Source of the DNA: Streptococcus parasanguinis
GTDB lineage: Bacteria > Bacillota > Bacilli > Lactobacillales > Streptococcaceae
Reading direction: 5' to 3'
Assembly (NCBI GenBank): GCA_018377375.1
Contig: JAGZZN010000012.1
Location: 1 to 35,889 of the forward strand
DNA length: 35,889 nt
Positions 1-6,821 of the stretch are shown here, one piece after another. Under the pieces are notes generated by a model, which worked only from the letters and a program-made list of their open reading frames with translations, was not told the DNA's origin and ran no database searches. The position numbers and the translations under genes are program-made. Within the stretch, counting starts at the first letter, position 1, and each line of letters begins with the position of its first letter.

Positions 1-996
1 AATGACTTGTCCAGCATCTTTCAAGACAGATTCTGGAATAGTAATGCCCAATTCATCTGCGACTTTTTTATTGATGACAGATTTTCCTTGGCTAAAGATT
101 TCTACAGGTGTGTCTGCAGGTTTTTGACCTTTCAGGATTTTCGCAGCCATTTTACCAGTTGCTACCCCAAGATCATGTTGGTCGACAACGACTGAACCAA
201 GGCCACCCGCTTCTACCATGGCTGTCGCACTTGGGAAGATTGGTTTTTTAGCATCTTTATTGGCTTCAACAACAGTTGAGAAGGCTGATGCGATGGTATT
301 GTCGATTGGAACCCAGATAGCATCCACTTTACCTGACATAACCGATACTGTTGAAGCAATTTCGTTTGTAGAAGGAACTGAATACGGAACCACTTTGTAG
401 CCTGCTTTTTCAGCCAATTTTGTAAATTCTTCTACTTGAGATTTTGAATTGTCTTCACTGGTTGAGTATAGAACCCCGATTGTTTTTACGTTTGGAGTCA
501 ACTCTTTGATCAATTTCAACTGTTGCTCAGTAGGATTGTGGTCAGATACCCCAGTGATATTGCCACCTGGTTTTTTCAAATCTTTGACCAAGTTTGCGCC
601 GACTGGATCGGTTACAGCACCCATGACAATTGGTTTGTCTTTGGTTGCACTAGCCAAACCTTGAGCAGATGGGGTTGCAATCCCAATCAAGACTTGGTTA
701 TCCTTGTCTACCAATTGTTTACTCATGGTTGCAACCTTGTTTTGGTCGCCTTCTGCATTGAGGAAATCAATGTCCACTTTGTCTTTGTCATAACCTTCTT
801 CAGCCAAACCATCTTGAATTCCCTTGTAAATCAAATCAAGCGAAGGGTGGCTGACCAACTGCAAGACCCCAACTTTAGCCTTTTCATTGCTAGTTGCTGC
901 CTTGTTGTCTTTGCCTGCTGTAGCTGAATAGATCGCTGTCCCAATGACTGCTGCTGCAATCAAACCAATAATTCCCATTAACCGTTTATTTTTCAT
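1..996 (-). CDS. trpX: Tryptophan ABC transporter substrate-binding protein TrpX (3' end cut off by the window)
   Basis: Binding protein of the ABC_sub_bind family (TrpXYZ system), which captures tryptophan outside the membrane for an ABC importer. The visible 332 codons begin MKNKRLMGIIGLIAAAV, a positively charged start plus one hydrophobic segment (about residues 5-25), followed by a periplasmic-binding-type domain with KVGVLQLVSHPSLDLIYKG near the front and the family stretches GIATPSAQGLA, MGAVTDPVGANLV and GGNITGVSDH. The last visible residues are DAGQVI, which in the pneumococcal homologue (recalled) lie at the extreme C-terminus, so probably only a few codons are missing. The start follows AGAGG about eight bases upstream. 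There is no lipobox cysteine after the hydrophobic segment, so it looks anchored by an uncleaved helix rather than as a lipoprotein. The leader is a T-box with a UGG specifier, which independently supports tryptophan as substrate. trpY and trpZ would follow beyond the left edge. Confidence 0.88.
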   Translation of the reverse strand, partial: MKNKRLMGIIGLIAAAVIGTAIYSATAGKDNKAATSNEKAKVGVLQLVSHPSLDLIYKGIQDGLAEEGYDKDKVDIDFLNAEGDQNKVATMSKQLVDKDNQVLIGIATPSAQGLASATKDKPIVMGAVTDPVGANLVKDLKKPGGNITGVSDHNPTEQQLKLIKELTPNVKTIGVLYSTSEDNSKSQVEEFTKLAEKAGYKVVPYSVPSTNEIASTVSVMSGKVDAIWVPIDNTIASAFSTVVEANKDAKKPIFPSATAMVEAGGLGSVVVDQHDLGVATGKMAAKILKGQKPADTPVEIFSQGKSVINKKVADELGITIPESVLKDAGQVI

Positions 997-1096
997 CTTT
1001 AATACCTCTTCTATTTTTTCATTTTCTTCTATTTTTCATCCTCTAAAGAATGAGACGCCATCGTTTCTTCATATCTTTTCTCCCTTCTCATCTAAA

Positions 1097-1140
1097 ACAA
1101 AAAGCACGCCCACACATAGCAAAAGCTATGTGAGGACGTG
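1097..1140 (-). terminator. T-box intrinsic terminator
   Basis: On the minus strand a near-perfect 16-base stem (1140-1125 pairing with 1120-1105, loop TTTT) is followed by CTTTTTGTTTT. It shares bases 1135-1130 with the antiterminator. Confidence 0.92.
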
Positions 1141-1348
1141 TCATCGCGGTGCCACCTCACTTATGGGAAAAGGATAGTCTCCCCCATATCTCTGTCTTGT
1201 CTAGCAACAAGTTGCACGATAAGGTGTGCCAACCGAATTTTTATTGTTTCAAATTCATCTCATCATTAGTCCAATTTCATAAACTGCCGCTACCCACTCT
1301 CAGCAACCGTGGGCTCTCTTGAAACTTTCATTTACTACTTTTCTAATT
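1097..1348 (-). promoter_or_regulatory. T-box leader RNA, tryptophan-specific, upstream of trpX
   Basis: Reading the minus strand, a long structured leader ends in the T-box sequence AGGTGGCACCGCG (1157-1145), nearly the family consensus. Its UGGC (1154-1151) can pair with the acceptor end GCCA, matching the G discriminator of tRNA-Trp. In the stem I region GAAATTGGACTA carries a UGG codon (1273-1271) at the expected specifier position, followed by a purine. GTGAGG (1160-1155) can pair with CCTCAC (1135-1130) to form the antiterminator, and that second strand is also part of the terminator stem, so the two structures exclude each other. Known family behaviour: uncharged tRNA-Trp stabilises the antiterminator and switches the operon on during tryptophan starvation. 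The stem I assignment is by eye and was not folded computationally. Confidence 0.92.
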
Positions 1349-1354
1349 TCTTAC

Positions 1355-1383
1355 ATTTTAAAGTTTTCTTTCAAAAATGTCAA
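1355..1383 (-). promoter_or_regulatory. Sigma-A promoter of the trpX T-box transcript
   Basis: TTGACA (1383-1378), a 17-base spacer and TAAAAT (1360-1355) on the minus strand. The predicted start of transcription near 1348 places the whole T-box in the transcript. Confidence 0.85.
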
Positions 1384-1401
1384 TACTTTTTCAGTATTTT
1401 T

Positions 1402-1416
1402 TTGGAAACGTTCGCA
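1402..1416. promoter_or_regulatory. Candidate catabolite-responsive element (cre) between trpX and fbpA
   Basis: TTGGAAACGTTCGCA fits the degenerate CcpA consensus WTGNAANCGNWNNCW at every position. It lies about 19 bases upstream of the trpX -35 and about 50 bases upstream of the fbpA -10, so it could serve either gene. Stricter versions of the consensus that require W at positions 3 and 12 give two mismatches. Binding is inferred only. Confidence 0.4.
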
Positions 1417-1466
1417 TTTTCTATATTACATCCCCTTGCTTCTTTCTGGGATTTCCGCTCTATTTT

Positions 1467-1475
1467 TGATATAAT
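1467..1475 (+). promoter_or_regulatory. Extended -10 promoter of fbpA
   Basis: TGATATAAT, a TGn motif joined to a perfect -10 hexamer, without a convincing -35. It is 35 bases before the fbpA start codon chosen here, leaving room for a short leader with a Shine-Dalgarno. Confidence 0.7.
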
Positions 1476-1510
1476 TTACTAGAATAAACGCTAGAATGAT
1501 GAGGAATCCC

Positions 1511-3172
1511 ATGTCTTTTGATGGATTTTTTTTACACCATATGGTGCAAGAATTGAAGGCCGAACTCTTGAGTGGCCGCATTCAAAAAATTAACCAACCC
1601 TTCGAGCAAGAATTGGTGCTCCAAATCCGAGGCAATCGAAAAAACCAAAAACTCTTGCTCTCTGCCCATTCTGTCTTCGGACGGATCCAACGGACCCAGA
1701 CCAACTTTGAAAATCCTGCCTTTCCCAATACCTTTATTATGGTTATGCGCAAATATCTTCAAGGCGCTGTCATTGAAGGGATTGAGCAAATGGAGAACGA
1801 CCGGATTCTTGAAATCCGTGTCTCCAATAAAAACGAAATTGGAGATGCCATTTCTGTCAGCCTCATGATCGAAATCATGGGCAAGCACAGTAATATTATT
1901 CTCCTGGACCGCACCAGCAATAAAATCATCGAAGCCATTAAACATGTCGGTTTCTCACAAAATAGCTACCGGACCATTCTCCCTGGATCAACCTATGTAG
2001 CTCCTCCAAAAACCGACGCGGTCAATCCTTTTACAATTGGAGATGAAGCCCTTTTTGCCCTTCTTCACAAGGAAGAGTTAAGCCCAAAAAACCTTCAAAA
2101 ATGTTTCCAAGGTTTGGGGCGAGATACGGCTCAAGAATTAGCCAAGCGACTTGAGACGGATGAAAAATTAAAAACCTTCCGTGCCTTTTTCGAGGCACCT
2201 TCTGAGCCACGCCTAACGACCAAATCCTTCTCGGCTATCCCCTTTGCGGATGCGTCGAGTCAAACATTTGAGACACTTTCAGATCTACTGGATGACTATT
2301 ACCGAGACAAGGCTGAGCGCGATCGGGTGCAACAACAGGCCAGTGAATTGATCCGCAAGGTCGAAAACGATCTTGAAAAGAACCGAAAAAAATTAGCCAA
2401 GCAAGAGGCGGAGTTAGCGGCGACCGACAATGCGGAAGAATTCCGCCAAAAAGGAGAATTACTGACAACCTTCCTCCATCAGGTACCAAACGACCAAGAC
2501 CAGGTTGTCCTGGACAATTACTATACCAACGAGCCCATTACCATCCAACTCAACAAGGCCCTGACCCCCAATCAAAATGCCCAACGCTACTTTAAACGCT
2601 ACCAGAAGTTAAAAGAAGCCGTCAAACATTTGACCATCCTCATTCAAGAAACCAAGGAAACCATTTCTTATCTTGAAACGGTTGAAACAGCCCTTTCTCA
2701 AGCGAGCCTGGCTGAGGTGGCTGAAATTCGAGAAGAGCTGATCCAGACCGGCTTTATCAAACGGCGTAACCGTGAAAAAATTCATAAACGTAAAAAACCA
2801 GAAAAATACCTGGCTAGTGATGGAAAAACCATCATTTTAGTAGGTCGCAATAATCTGCAAAACGATGAACTGACCTTTAAGATCGCTAAGAAAGATGAGC
2901 TCTGGTTCCATGCCAAAGATATCCCGGGAAGCCATGTCATCATTACAGGAAATCTAAATCCATCGGATGAAGTGAAGACCGATGCTGCAGAGTTGGCTGC
3001 CTACTATTCCAAGGCCCGTCTCTCAAACCTGGTCCAAGTAGATATGATCGAAGCCAAGAAACTCAATAAACCAACTGGTGGAAAGCCCGGCTTTGTCACC
3101 TACACTGGCCAGAAGACTCTGCGGGTCACCCCAGAAGAAGAAAAAATCAAAGCCATGAAACTAACAGACTGA
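1511..3172 (+). CDS. fbpA: Rqc2/RqcH-family protein (FbpA/PavA, NFACT family)
   Basis: Homologue of pneumococcal PavA and of RqcH. RqcH binds obstructed large ribosomal subunits and adds C-terminal alanine tails to stalled peptides; in streptococci the same family was first described as a fibronectin-binding virulence factor. Layout of the 553 residues: N-terminal NFACT-N domain (MSFDGFFLHHMV at the start); a central coiled-coil region (about 280-420, rich in Glu/Lys and running through NAEEFRQKGELLTTFLHQV); C-terminal NFACT-R domain (from about 430: RREKIHKRKKPEKYLASDGKTIILVGRNN, then LWFHAKDIPGSHVII). The Asp-Arg pair needed by RqcH for tRNA binding is present exactly at D97 R98 (ENDRILEI). 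I chose the ATG at 1511 over the in-frame ATG at 1496 because GAGGA sits six to ten bases before it and it restores the usual MSFDGFF start. It is divergent from trpX. Confidence 0.93.
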   Translation: MSFDGFFLHHMVQELKAELLSGRIQKINQPFEQELVLQIRGNRKNQKLLLSAHSVFGRIQRTQTNFENPAFPNTFIMVMRKYLQGAVIEGIEQMENDRILEIRVSNKNEIGDAISVSLMIEIMGKHSNIILLDRTSNKIIEAIKHVGFSQNSYRTILPGSTYVAPPKTDAVNPFTIGDEALFALLHKEELSPKNLQKCFQGLGRDTAQELAKRLETDEKLKTFRAFFEAPSEPRLTTKSFSAIPFADASSQTFETLSDLLDDYYRDKAERDRVQQQASELIRKVENDLEKNRKKLAKQEAELAATDNAEEFRQKGELLTTFLHQVPNDQDQVVLDNYYTNEPITIQLNKALTPNQNAQRYFKRYQKLKEAVKHLTILIQETKETISYLETVETALSQASLAEVAEIREELIQTGFIKRRNREKIHKRKKPEKYLASDGKTIILVGRNNLQNDELTFKIAKKDELWFHAKDIPGSHVIITGNLNPSDEVKTDAAELAAYYSKARLSNLVQVDMIEAKKLNKPTGGKPGFVTYTGQKTLRVTPEEEKIKAMKLTD

Positions 3173-3182
3173 TTTCAAAAAT

Positions 3183-3210
3183 AAAAGGTTGAGCGATGCT
3201 CAACCCTTTC
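3183..3210 (+). terminator. Hairpin after fbpA (copy 1 of a duplicated terminator)
   Basis: GGTTGAGC-GAT-GCTCAACC (3187-3205) preceded by AAAA and followed by CTTTC. The stem is perfect but the T-run is short. The same hairpin recurs at 3451-3469 with one base different. Confidence 0.7.
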
Positions 3211-3233
3211 GTATTGAAGATAATGTTATTTAA

Positions 3234-3371
3234 GAAACTTTCCTTAGGTGAGAACGGACGTCAGCGAACTTCGAAGAAGTTCCATGACTTAGTTTTGAGC
3301 CTAAAGTCTCAAAACTCCCGAGTGCTTGAAATGATTATATTTCAAGCACTTTTCTCACGGCGGAAAGTTTC
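3234..3371. repeat. Structured intergenic element with terminal inverted repeats and three internal hairpins
   Basis: GAAACTTTCC (3234-3243) is matched by its exact complement at 3362-3371, and the inner GTGAGAA (3248-3254) by TTCTCAC (3352-3358). Inside are three further perfect or near-perfect palindromes: GAACTTC-GAA-GAAGTTC (3266-3282), AGTTTTGAG/CTCAAAACT (3291-3299 with 3308-3316) and GTGCTTGAAAT/ATTTCAAGCAC (3322-3332 with 3339-3349). The whole can fold into a closed multi-branch structure of about 138 bases. No convincing coding sequence was found: a 63-codon open frame across it has no recognisable features. It resembles small non-autonomous repeats (BOX/RUP-like, MITE-like) of streptococci in size and place, but I do not recognise the family. 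Confidence 0.6.
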
Positions 3372-3446
3372 AATCTATGTTGAATGAGCCTAAAAGTATA
3401 CCTCATTTTATTTTTCAGCATTCTTAGAACAGTTTGTCTACATTCT

Positions 3447-3475
3447 AAAAGGTTGAGCGACGCTCAACCTTTTTA
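3447..3475. terminator. Bidirectional hairpin between fbpA and budA (copy 2)
   Basis: GGTTGAGC-GAC-GCTCAACC (3451-3469) followed by TTTTT on the plus strand and flanked by AAAA on the other side. It sits at the very end of budA and can stop transcription from both directions. It differs from the hairpin at 3187-3205 by a single loop base. Confidence 0.8.
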
Positions 3476-4189
3476 TTCTGCTTTATTAATGTCTTCTTTG
3501 ACCTCATCAACATTGAATTTGGCAAAGAGGTACTGACGGTCTTGAACTGGGAAACGTTGATCCAGCTGATCGATGGCCCCCACCTCTACAATCCCTTCTG
3601 TGATGACAAAATCCATGACATGGCCACCAAAGGTGTGGTCATCTGAAATAAAGTGCAAATGATAACCAGCCACACTCACGCCATGGAAAATTTCTGGTGT
3701 CCAAAAACCGACGATGGTTCCAGTGACATTTTCCCGTGTATACTCTGGCTGATGGGTTGCAACCTCTGCAAACTTCATCTCTGGTGTGGATTTTGGAATC
3801 ATACGGACATGCATCTTGGCAAAGTCACCACGAATCTTAATGGAGCGGAAAAGATTTTCCCCATCGTAATACGATTCAATACGGGCTTCCAATTCCTCAT
3901 CCGTCATTTCAAAGCGTTGGCGGAAAATCACTTCTGCTTGGTGAGGAACGACTGCTGCATAAGGAACCTTGGCATCCGGAGAAACTTCGACTATTTCAGG
4001 ATGATCCCCTGATCCCTTGGCCTGATATGCCTTACCATCTAATACGATCAACTCTCCATCAATAGAATCAAGCGTCCCAACTCCTAGATCTCCGTGTTCC
4101 AAGAGTTCTCCAATCGTAAATGAACCCCCGTACAGACCCGCCATTAGGGCACCTAAGGTATTGTATTGAAAAAGTTTCACTGGTTCCAT
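3473..4189 (-). CDS. budA: Alpha-acetolactate decarboxylase
   Basis: Converts (S)-2-acetolactate to (R)-acetoin in the cytoplasm, diverting pyruvate to a neutral product and draining acetolactate from branched-chain amino acid synthesis. The 238 residues have the family's usual length. Three zinc-binding histidines are visible as H177-x-H179 and H190 in YHLHFISDDHTFGGHV, with the same 2- and 11-residue spacing as the ligands known from Brevibacillus AldC. The N-terminal FQYNTLGALMAGLYGG and the GTLDSIDGEL strand are also typical. GAGGAG lies about nine bases before the ATG. Its own extended -10 lies just upstream, so it is probably transcribed separately from the TPR gene behind it. No acetolactate synthase gene is next to it in this window. 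Confidence 0.93.
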   Translation of the reverse strand: MEPVKLFQYNTLGALMAGLYGGSFTIGELLEHGDLGVGTLDSIDGELIVLDGKAYQAKGSGDHPEIVEVSPDAKVPYAAVVPHQAEVIFRQRFEMTDEELEARIESYYDGENLFRSIKIRGDFAKMHVRMIPKSTPEMKFAEVATHQPEYTRENVTGTIVGFWTPEIFHGVSVAGYHLHFISDDHTFGGHVMDFVITEGIVEVGAIDQLDQRFPVQDRQYLFAKFNVDEVKEDINKAE

Positions 4190-4218
4190 GTTTTTCTCTC
4201 CTCATTCTATCTTCTACC

Positions 4219-4227
4219 AGTATACCA
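4219..4227 (-). promoter_or_regulatory. Extended -10 promoter of budA
   Basis: TGGTATACT on the minus strand about 30 bases before the budA start; no clear -35. Confidence 0.55.
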
Positions 4228-4261
4228 CAAACTATTCCGAATCTTCACGATATGGTTTTGA

Positions 4262-5491
4262 TTAGAGGCTATCATAGAGGGTTTGCATCTGTACATCGTC
4301 TGGTACGATCGCCAAATACTGGTTCGCCACTTCACGCGCCTTCGTCACATCTCCAGCCTCACGCAACAGATAAACATACGTTTCGAGGAATTCTGGATTG
4401 TCCTTCAAGTCCTCATAGAGCTCTTGGTAGGCTGATACGGCTTCTTCTGTTTTCTCTAAGGCAGCCAAAGCACGGGCAATGTTCCAACGGGTGACAACCG
4501 TTTCGACTTCTTCATTTTGCCAATCTAAGACTTGGTCAAAACGCTCCTGTTCTAAATAAAGGGTAGTGAGGCGAAGAGCAATCTCTTCGAGATCATCTGC
4601 CACTTCTTTAGCTTCCAACAGATAAGTTTCTGCCTGTTCAGGCTGGTGGAGCTCATAAGAAAGCTGAGAAGCAAGAAGCTTCAACTGTGCGTCAAATGGA
4701 TTCTTCTCAATCCCTTGTTTGGCGATTTCAAGCGCTTTTTCACGGTCATTTTCTGCCTGTAAGGCCAAGGCATACCCGTACTCATACCCTTCAAAATCAG
4801 GCGACAAGGTGTCAATTTGTTTGTAGTAGATCAGGGCTTTTTGGTATTCTTCTTGATCAGACAATAAGGTCGCCAATTCGTAGGCAATCTGGTCATCAAA
4901 CTCAATCTCCAGAGCTTTCTCTAAGAAGGGCACAGCTGCTTCAAACTTTCCAAGATTGGCATAGGCAAAACCAATCCGTTGATAGGTAGAAATCCCTGTC
5001 GCTTCCAAAATCTCCCGATTGTCCAACTGGGCATACTCTTGGATAGCCTCTTGGTAGCGTTCCAATTCCAGATCGATTTCAGCTAACCCTAATTGAATGA
5101 TTGGATCATCAGACAGATTTGCTGCTTCAACTAATTTTTCACGCGCCACATCTGCGAGACCTTCCAGCTGATAGAGATCAGCCTTGACCAAGAGACTGGC
5201 TACATACCAGTTAGACTCAGGGCCAATTTCTTCTAAATATGCAAAGGCCTCTTCCGTTTGCCCTTCCTCTGCAAGTATGGTTGCCAAACTCAGATATACT
5301 TCTGGATAGGTTTCTGCAATCTGTTCATAAACCTCTTTTGCCTGAGGGTAAAAACCGATACTTTCAAGATATTGACCCAAATCCAATAGTTGCGCTTCAC
5401 TATCTTCTAACAAGGCCTTTTGAAATTGAACTTCTGCTTCTTCTAGCTCTTGCTGATCAAGAGCCTCTACCATTTGTTGACTATGACTCAC
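4262..5491 (-). CDS. Tetratricopeptide-repeat protein
   Basis: A 409-residue soluble protein made almost wholly of TPR-type helix pairs from about residue 15 to the end (for example YPQAKEVYEQIAETYPEVYLSLA, FEAAVPFLEKALEIEFDDQIAYELATLL, KALIYYKQIDTLSPDFEGYEYGYALALQ, EAVSAYQELYEDLKDNPEFLETYVYLL). There is no signal peptide or membrane segment. It is strongly acidic and presumably a protein-binding scaffold; homologues are widespread in streptococci but I know no assigned partner. The start is a GTG at 5491, seven codons before the first ATG, with AGAGGAAA about eight bases upstream. It overlaps the end of the upstream AI-2E-family gene by 11 bases, so the two are translationally coupled and may work together. 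Confidence 0.85.
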   Translation of the reverse strand: MSHSQQMVEALDQQELEEAEVQFQKALLEDSEAQLLDLGQYLESIGFYPQAKEVYEQIAETYPEVYLSLATILAEEGQTEEAFAYLEEIGPESNWYVASLLVKADLYQLEGLADVAREKLVEAANLSDDPIIQLGLAEIDLELERYQEAIQEYAQLDNREILEATGISTYQRIGFAYANLGKFEAAVPFLEKALEIEFDDQIAYELATLLSDQEEYQKALIYYKQIDTLSPDFEGYEYGYALALQAENDREKALEIAKQGIEKNPFDAQLKLLASQLSYELHQPEQAETYLLEAKEVADDLEEIALRLTTLYLEQERFDQVLDWQNEEVETVVTRWNIARALAALEKTEEAVSAYQELYEDLKDNPEFLETYVYLLREAGDVTKAREVANQYLAIVPDDVQMQTLYDSL

Positions 5492-6656
5492 TCTGTGTTT
5501 CCTCTTCTACTTCATTGTGTTCTTCATACAAGCCACTGACGACCTTATACCATTCAAAGATAGCTCCAATAACGACCTTAGCAGACGCATAGACCGGAAT
5601 ACCAAGGAAAACTCCCCAGATTCCAAACATAGATCCTGACGTCAAGAGCACAAATAAAATGGTAATTGGATGGATATTTAACTGACTTCCCAAAACCAAA
5701 GGTGATACGAAACGTCCTTCAATGGTTTGCTCCACTGCAAATACAATTAAGACCTTGATAAACATCTCTGGTCCTGCTACCAAGCCCAAAACTAAAGCAG
5801 GTAACATGGCTAAAAAACTACCCAAGTATGGGATCAAATTCAAGATCCCCGCAGAGATCCCAAGTGTCACTGCATAACGTAAGCCAATGATCTTAAAGAA
5901 GAGGATAAACATAATGGCGACGACAATGGCTACTGTAATTTGCCCTCGAACATAATTGGAGAGCTGGGTATTGACATCTGAGAGAACTTGTTCAGCCGAT
6001 TTACGAATCTTTGTCGGTAAGAAGCGAACAATGTGGCCTTTTAAATTTTTCCCATCTCGAAGAAGATAGAAAACAATAAAAGGCATGATGATCAAGGCAA
6101 CGATAACTTGCGAAGCAACTCCGATCAAGTTGCTGACCCAATTGACAGCCCGCCCAGAGATCGAACTGGCCCAAGTAGTAATATTTGCAGACAATTCTTT
6201 GGTGATCTCATCCAACTGGGGTTTGATATCAGAAGAGACGCGATTGTCTAGAAAATCGTCAATAGTTGCATTGGCCTTCTCCAAATAAGTTGGCAGGTTA
6301 TGAAAGAAACTCACCACTTGTCGTTGGACAGCTGGAATCACGACAGCGAGACCCCAGATTAAGAGCACTGCAATCAAGAAAAAGACGAAGGAAATCGCAA
6401 AAATCCGCTTAAGACCTTTTCTTTCAAGAAAGTCGACAATAGGATTGAGCAAGTAATAGAGCAAACCAGAAATAATGACTGGTAGCATGACAGCTCCTGT
6501 AAACTCAAAAATCGGAATAAAAATAAAGGTGATCTTACTCAAAACCAAGAGGTTCAGACCCAAGAGCAAGGTAACTAAAAATACGGTAATAGCCTTGTTG
6601 TCTAAAAACCATCTAAAAAACCAGGACATACTAAACTGTTTTTCTTTATTATCCAC
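5481..6656 (-). CDS. AI-2E family transporter (UPF0118/PerM-like membrane protein)
   Basis: A 391-residue polytopic membrane protein of the AI-2E exporter superfamily. Hydrophobic segments cluster at about 15-90 (four), 150-195, and from about 230 to 350, separated by an extracytoplasmic region with LPTYLEKANATIDDFLDNRV. The family signature region IGLRYAVTLGISAGILNLIPYLGSFLAMLPALVLGL is intact. Members have been proposed to move AI-2 or sodium/protons, or to act in envelope processes; the substrate cannot be read from sequence. The start is GTG at 6656, with AAAAGGAG six bases upstream. Promoter: extended -10 TGCTAAAAT at 6696-6688. It is the first gene of a two-gene unit with the TPR protein. 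Confidence 0.85.
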   Translation of the reverse strand: MDNKEKQFSMSWFFRWFLDNKAITVFLVTLLLGLNLLVLSKITFIFIPIFEFTGAVMLPVIISGLLYYLLNPIVDFLERKGLKRIFAISFVFFLIAVLLIWGLAVVIPAVQRQVVSFFHNLPTYLEKANATIDDFLDNRVSSDIKPQLDEITKELSANITTWASSISGRAVNWVSNLIGVASQVIVALIIMPFIVFYLLRDGKNLKGHIVRFLPTKIRKSAEQVLSDVNTQLSNYVRGQITVAIVVAIMFILFFKIIGLRYAVTLGISAGILNLIPYLGSFLAMLPALVLGLVAGPEMFIKVLIVFAVEQTIEGRFVSPLVLGSQLNIHPITILFVLLTSGSMFGIWGVFLGIPVYASAKVVIGAIFEWYKVVSGLYEEHNEVEEETQSES

Positions 6657-6687
6657 GGAAAACTCCTTTTCATTTCAACATGTATCT

Positions 6688-6696
6688 ATTTTAGCA
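6688..6696 (-). promoter_or_regulatory. Extended -10 promoter of the AI-2E-family/TPR unit
   Basis: TGCTAAAAT on the minus strand, 31 bases before the GTG start; weak -35. Confidence 0.5.
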
Positions 6697-6765
6697 TTTT
6701 TTGAGCGTGAAGTTACGAAAAAACTAGTAAAATCAGAAAGACCACTCCCTTCTTCAACTAGCAAT

Positions 6766-6793
6766 TGCCTTCCAATAGGACCTTTGATATAAT
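6766..6793 (+). promoter_or_regulatory. Promoter of the lactonase gene
   Basis: TTGCCT (6766-6771), a 16-base spacer ending in TGA, then TATAAT (6788-6793). It leaves a leader of about 22 bases containing GAGGTGA. Confidence 0.75.
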
Positions 6794-6821
6794 AAACCTA
6801 ACAAATCTTACGAGGTGACCT

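Noticed and set aside
3234..3371. A CRISPR array or insertion-sequence remnant in the palindrome cluster
   Set aside because: The palindromes differ from each other, there are no equal spacers, and there is no transposase fragment.
3196..3387. A 63-codon open frame within the fbpA-budA spacer
   Set aside because: It runs through palindromes of the repeat element, has no ribosome-binding site, and its product has no recognisable feature.
4687..4989. A plus-strand open frame opposite the TPR gene
   Set aside because: No ribosome site or family resemblance; the minus-strand TPR repeats account for the region.
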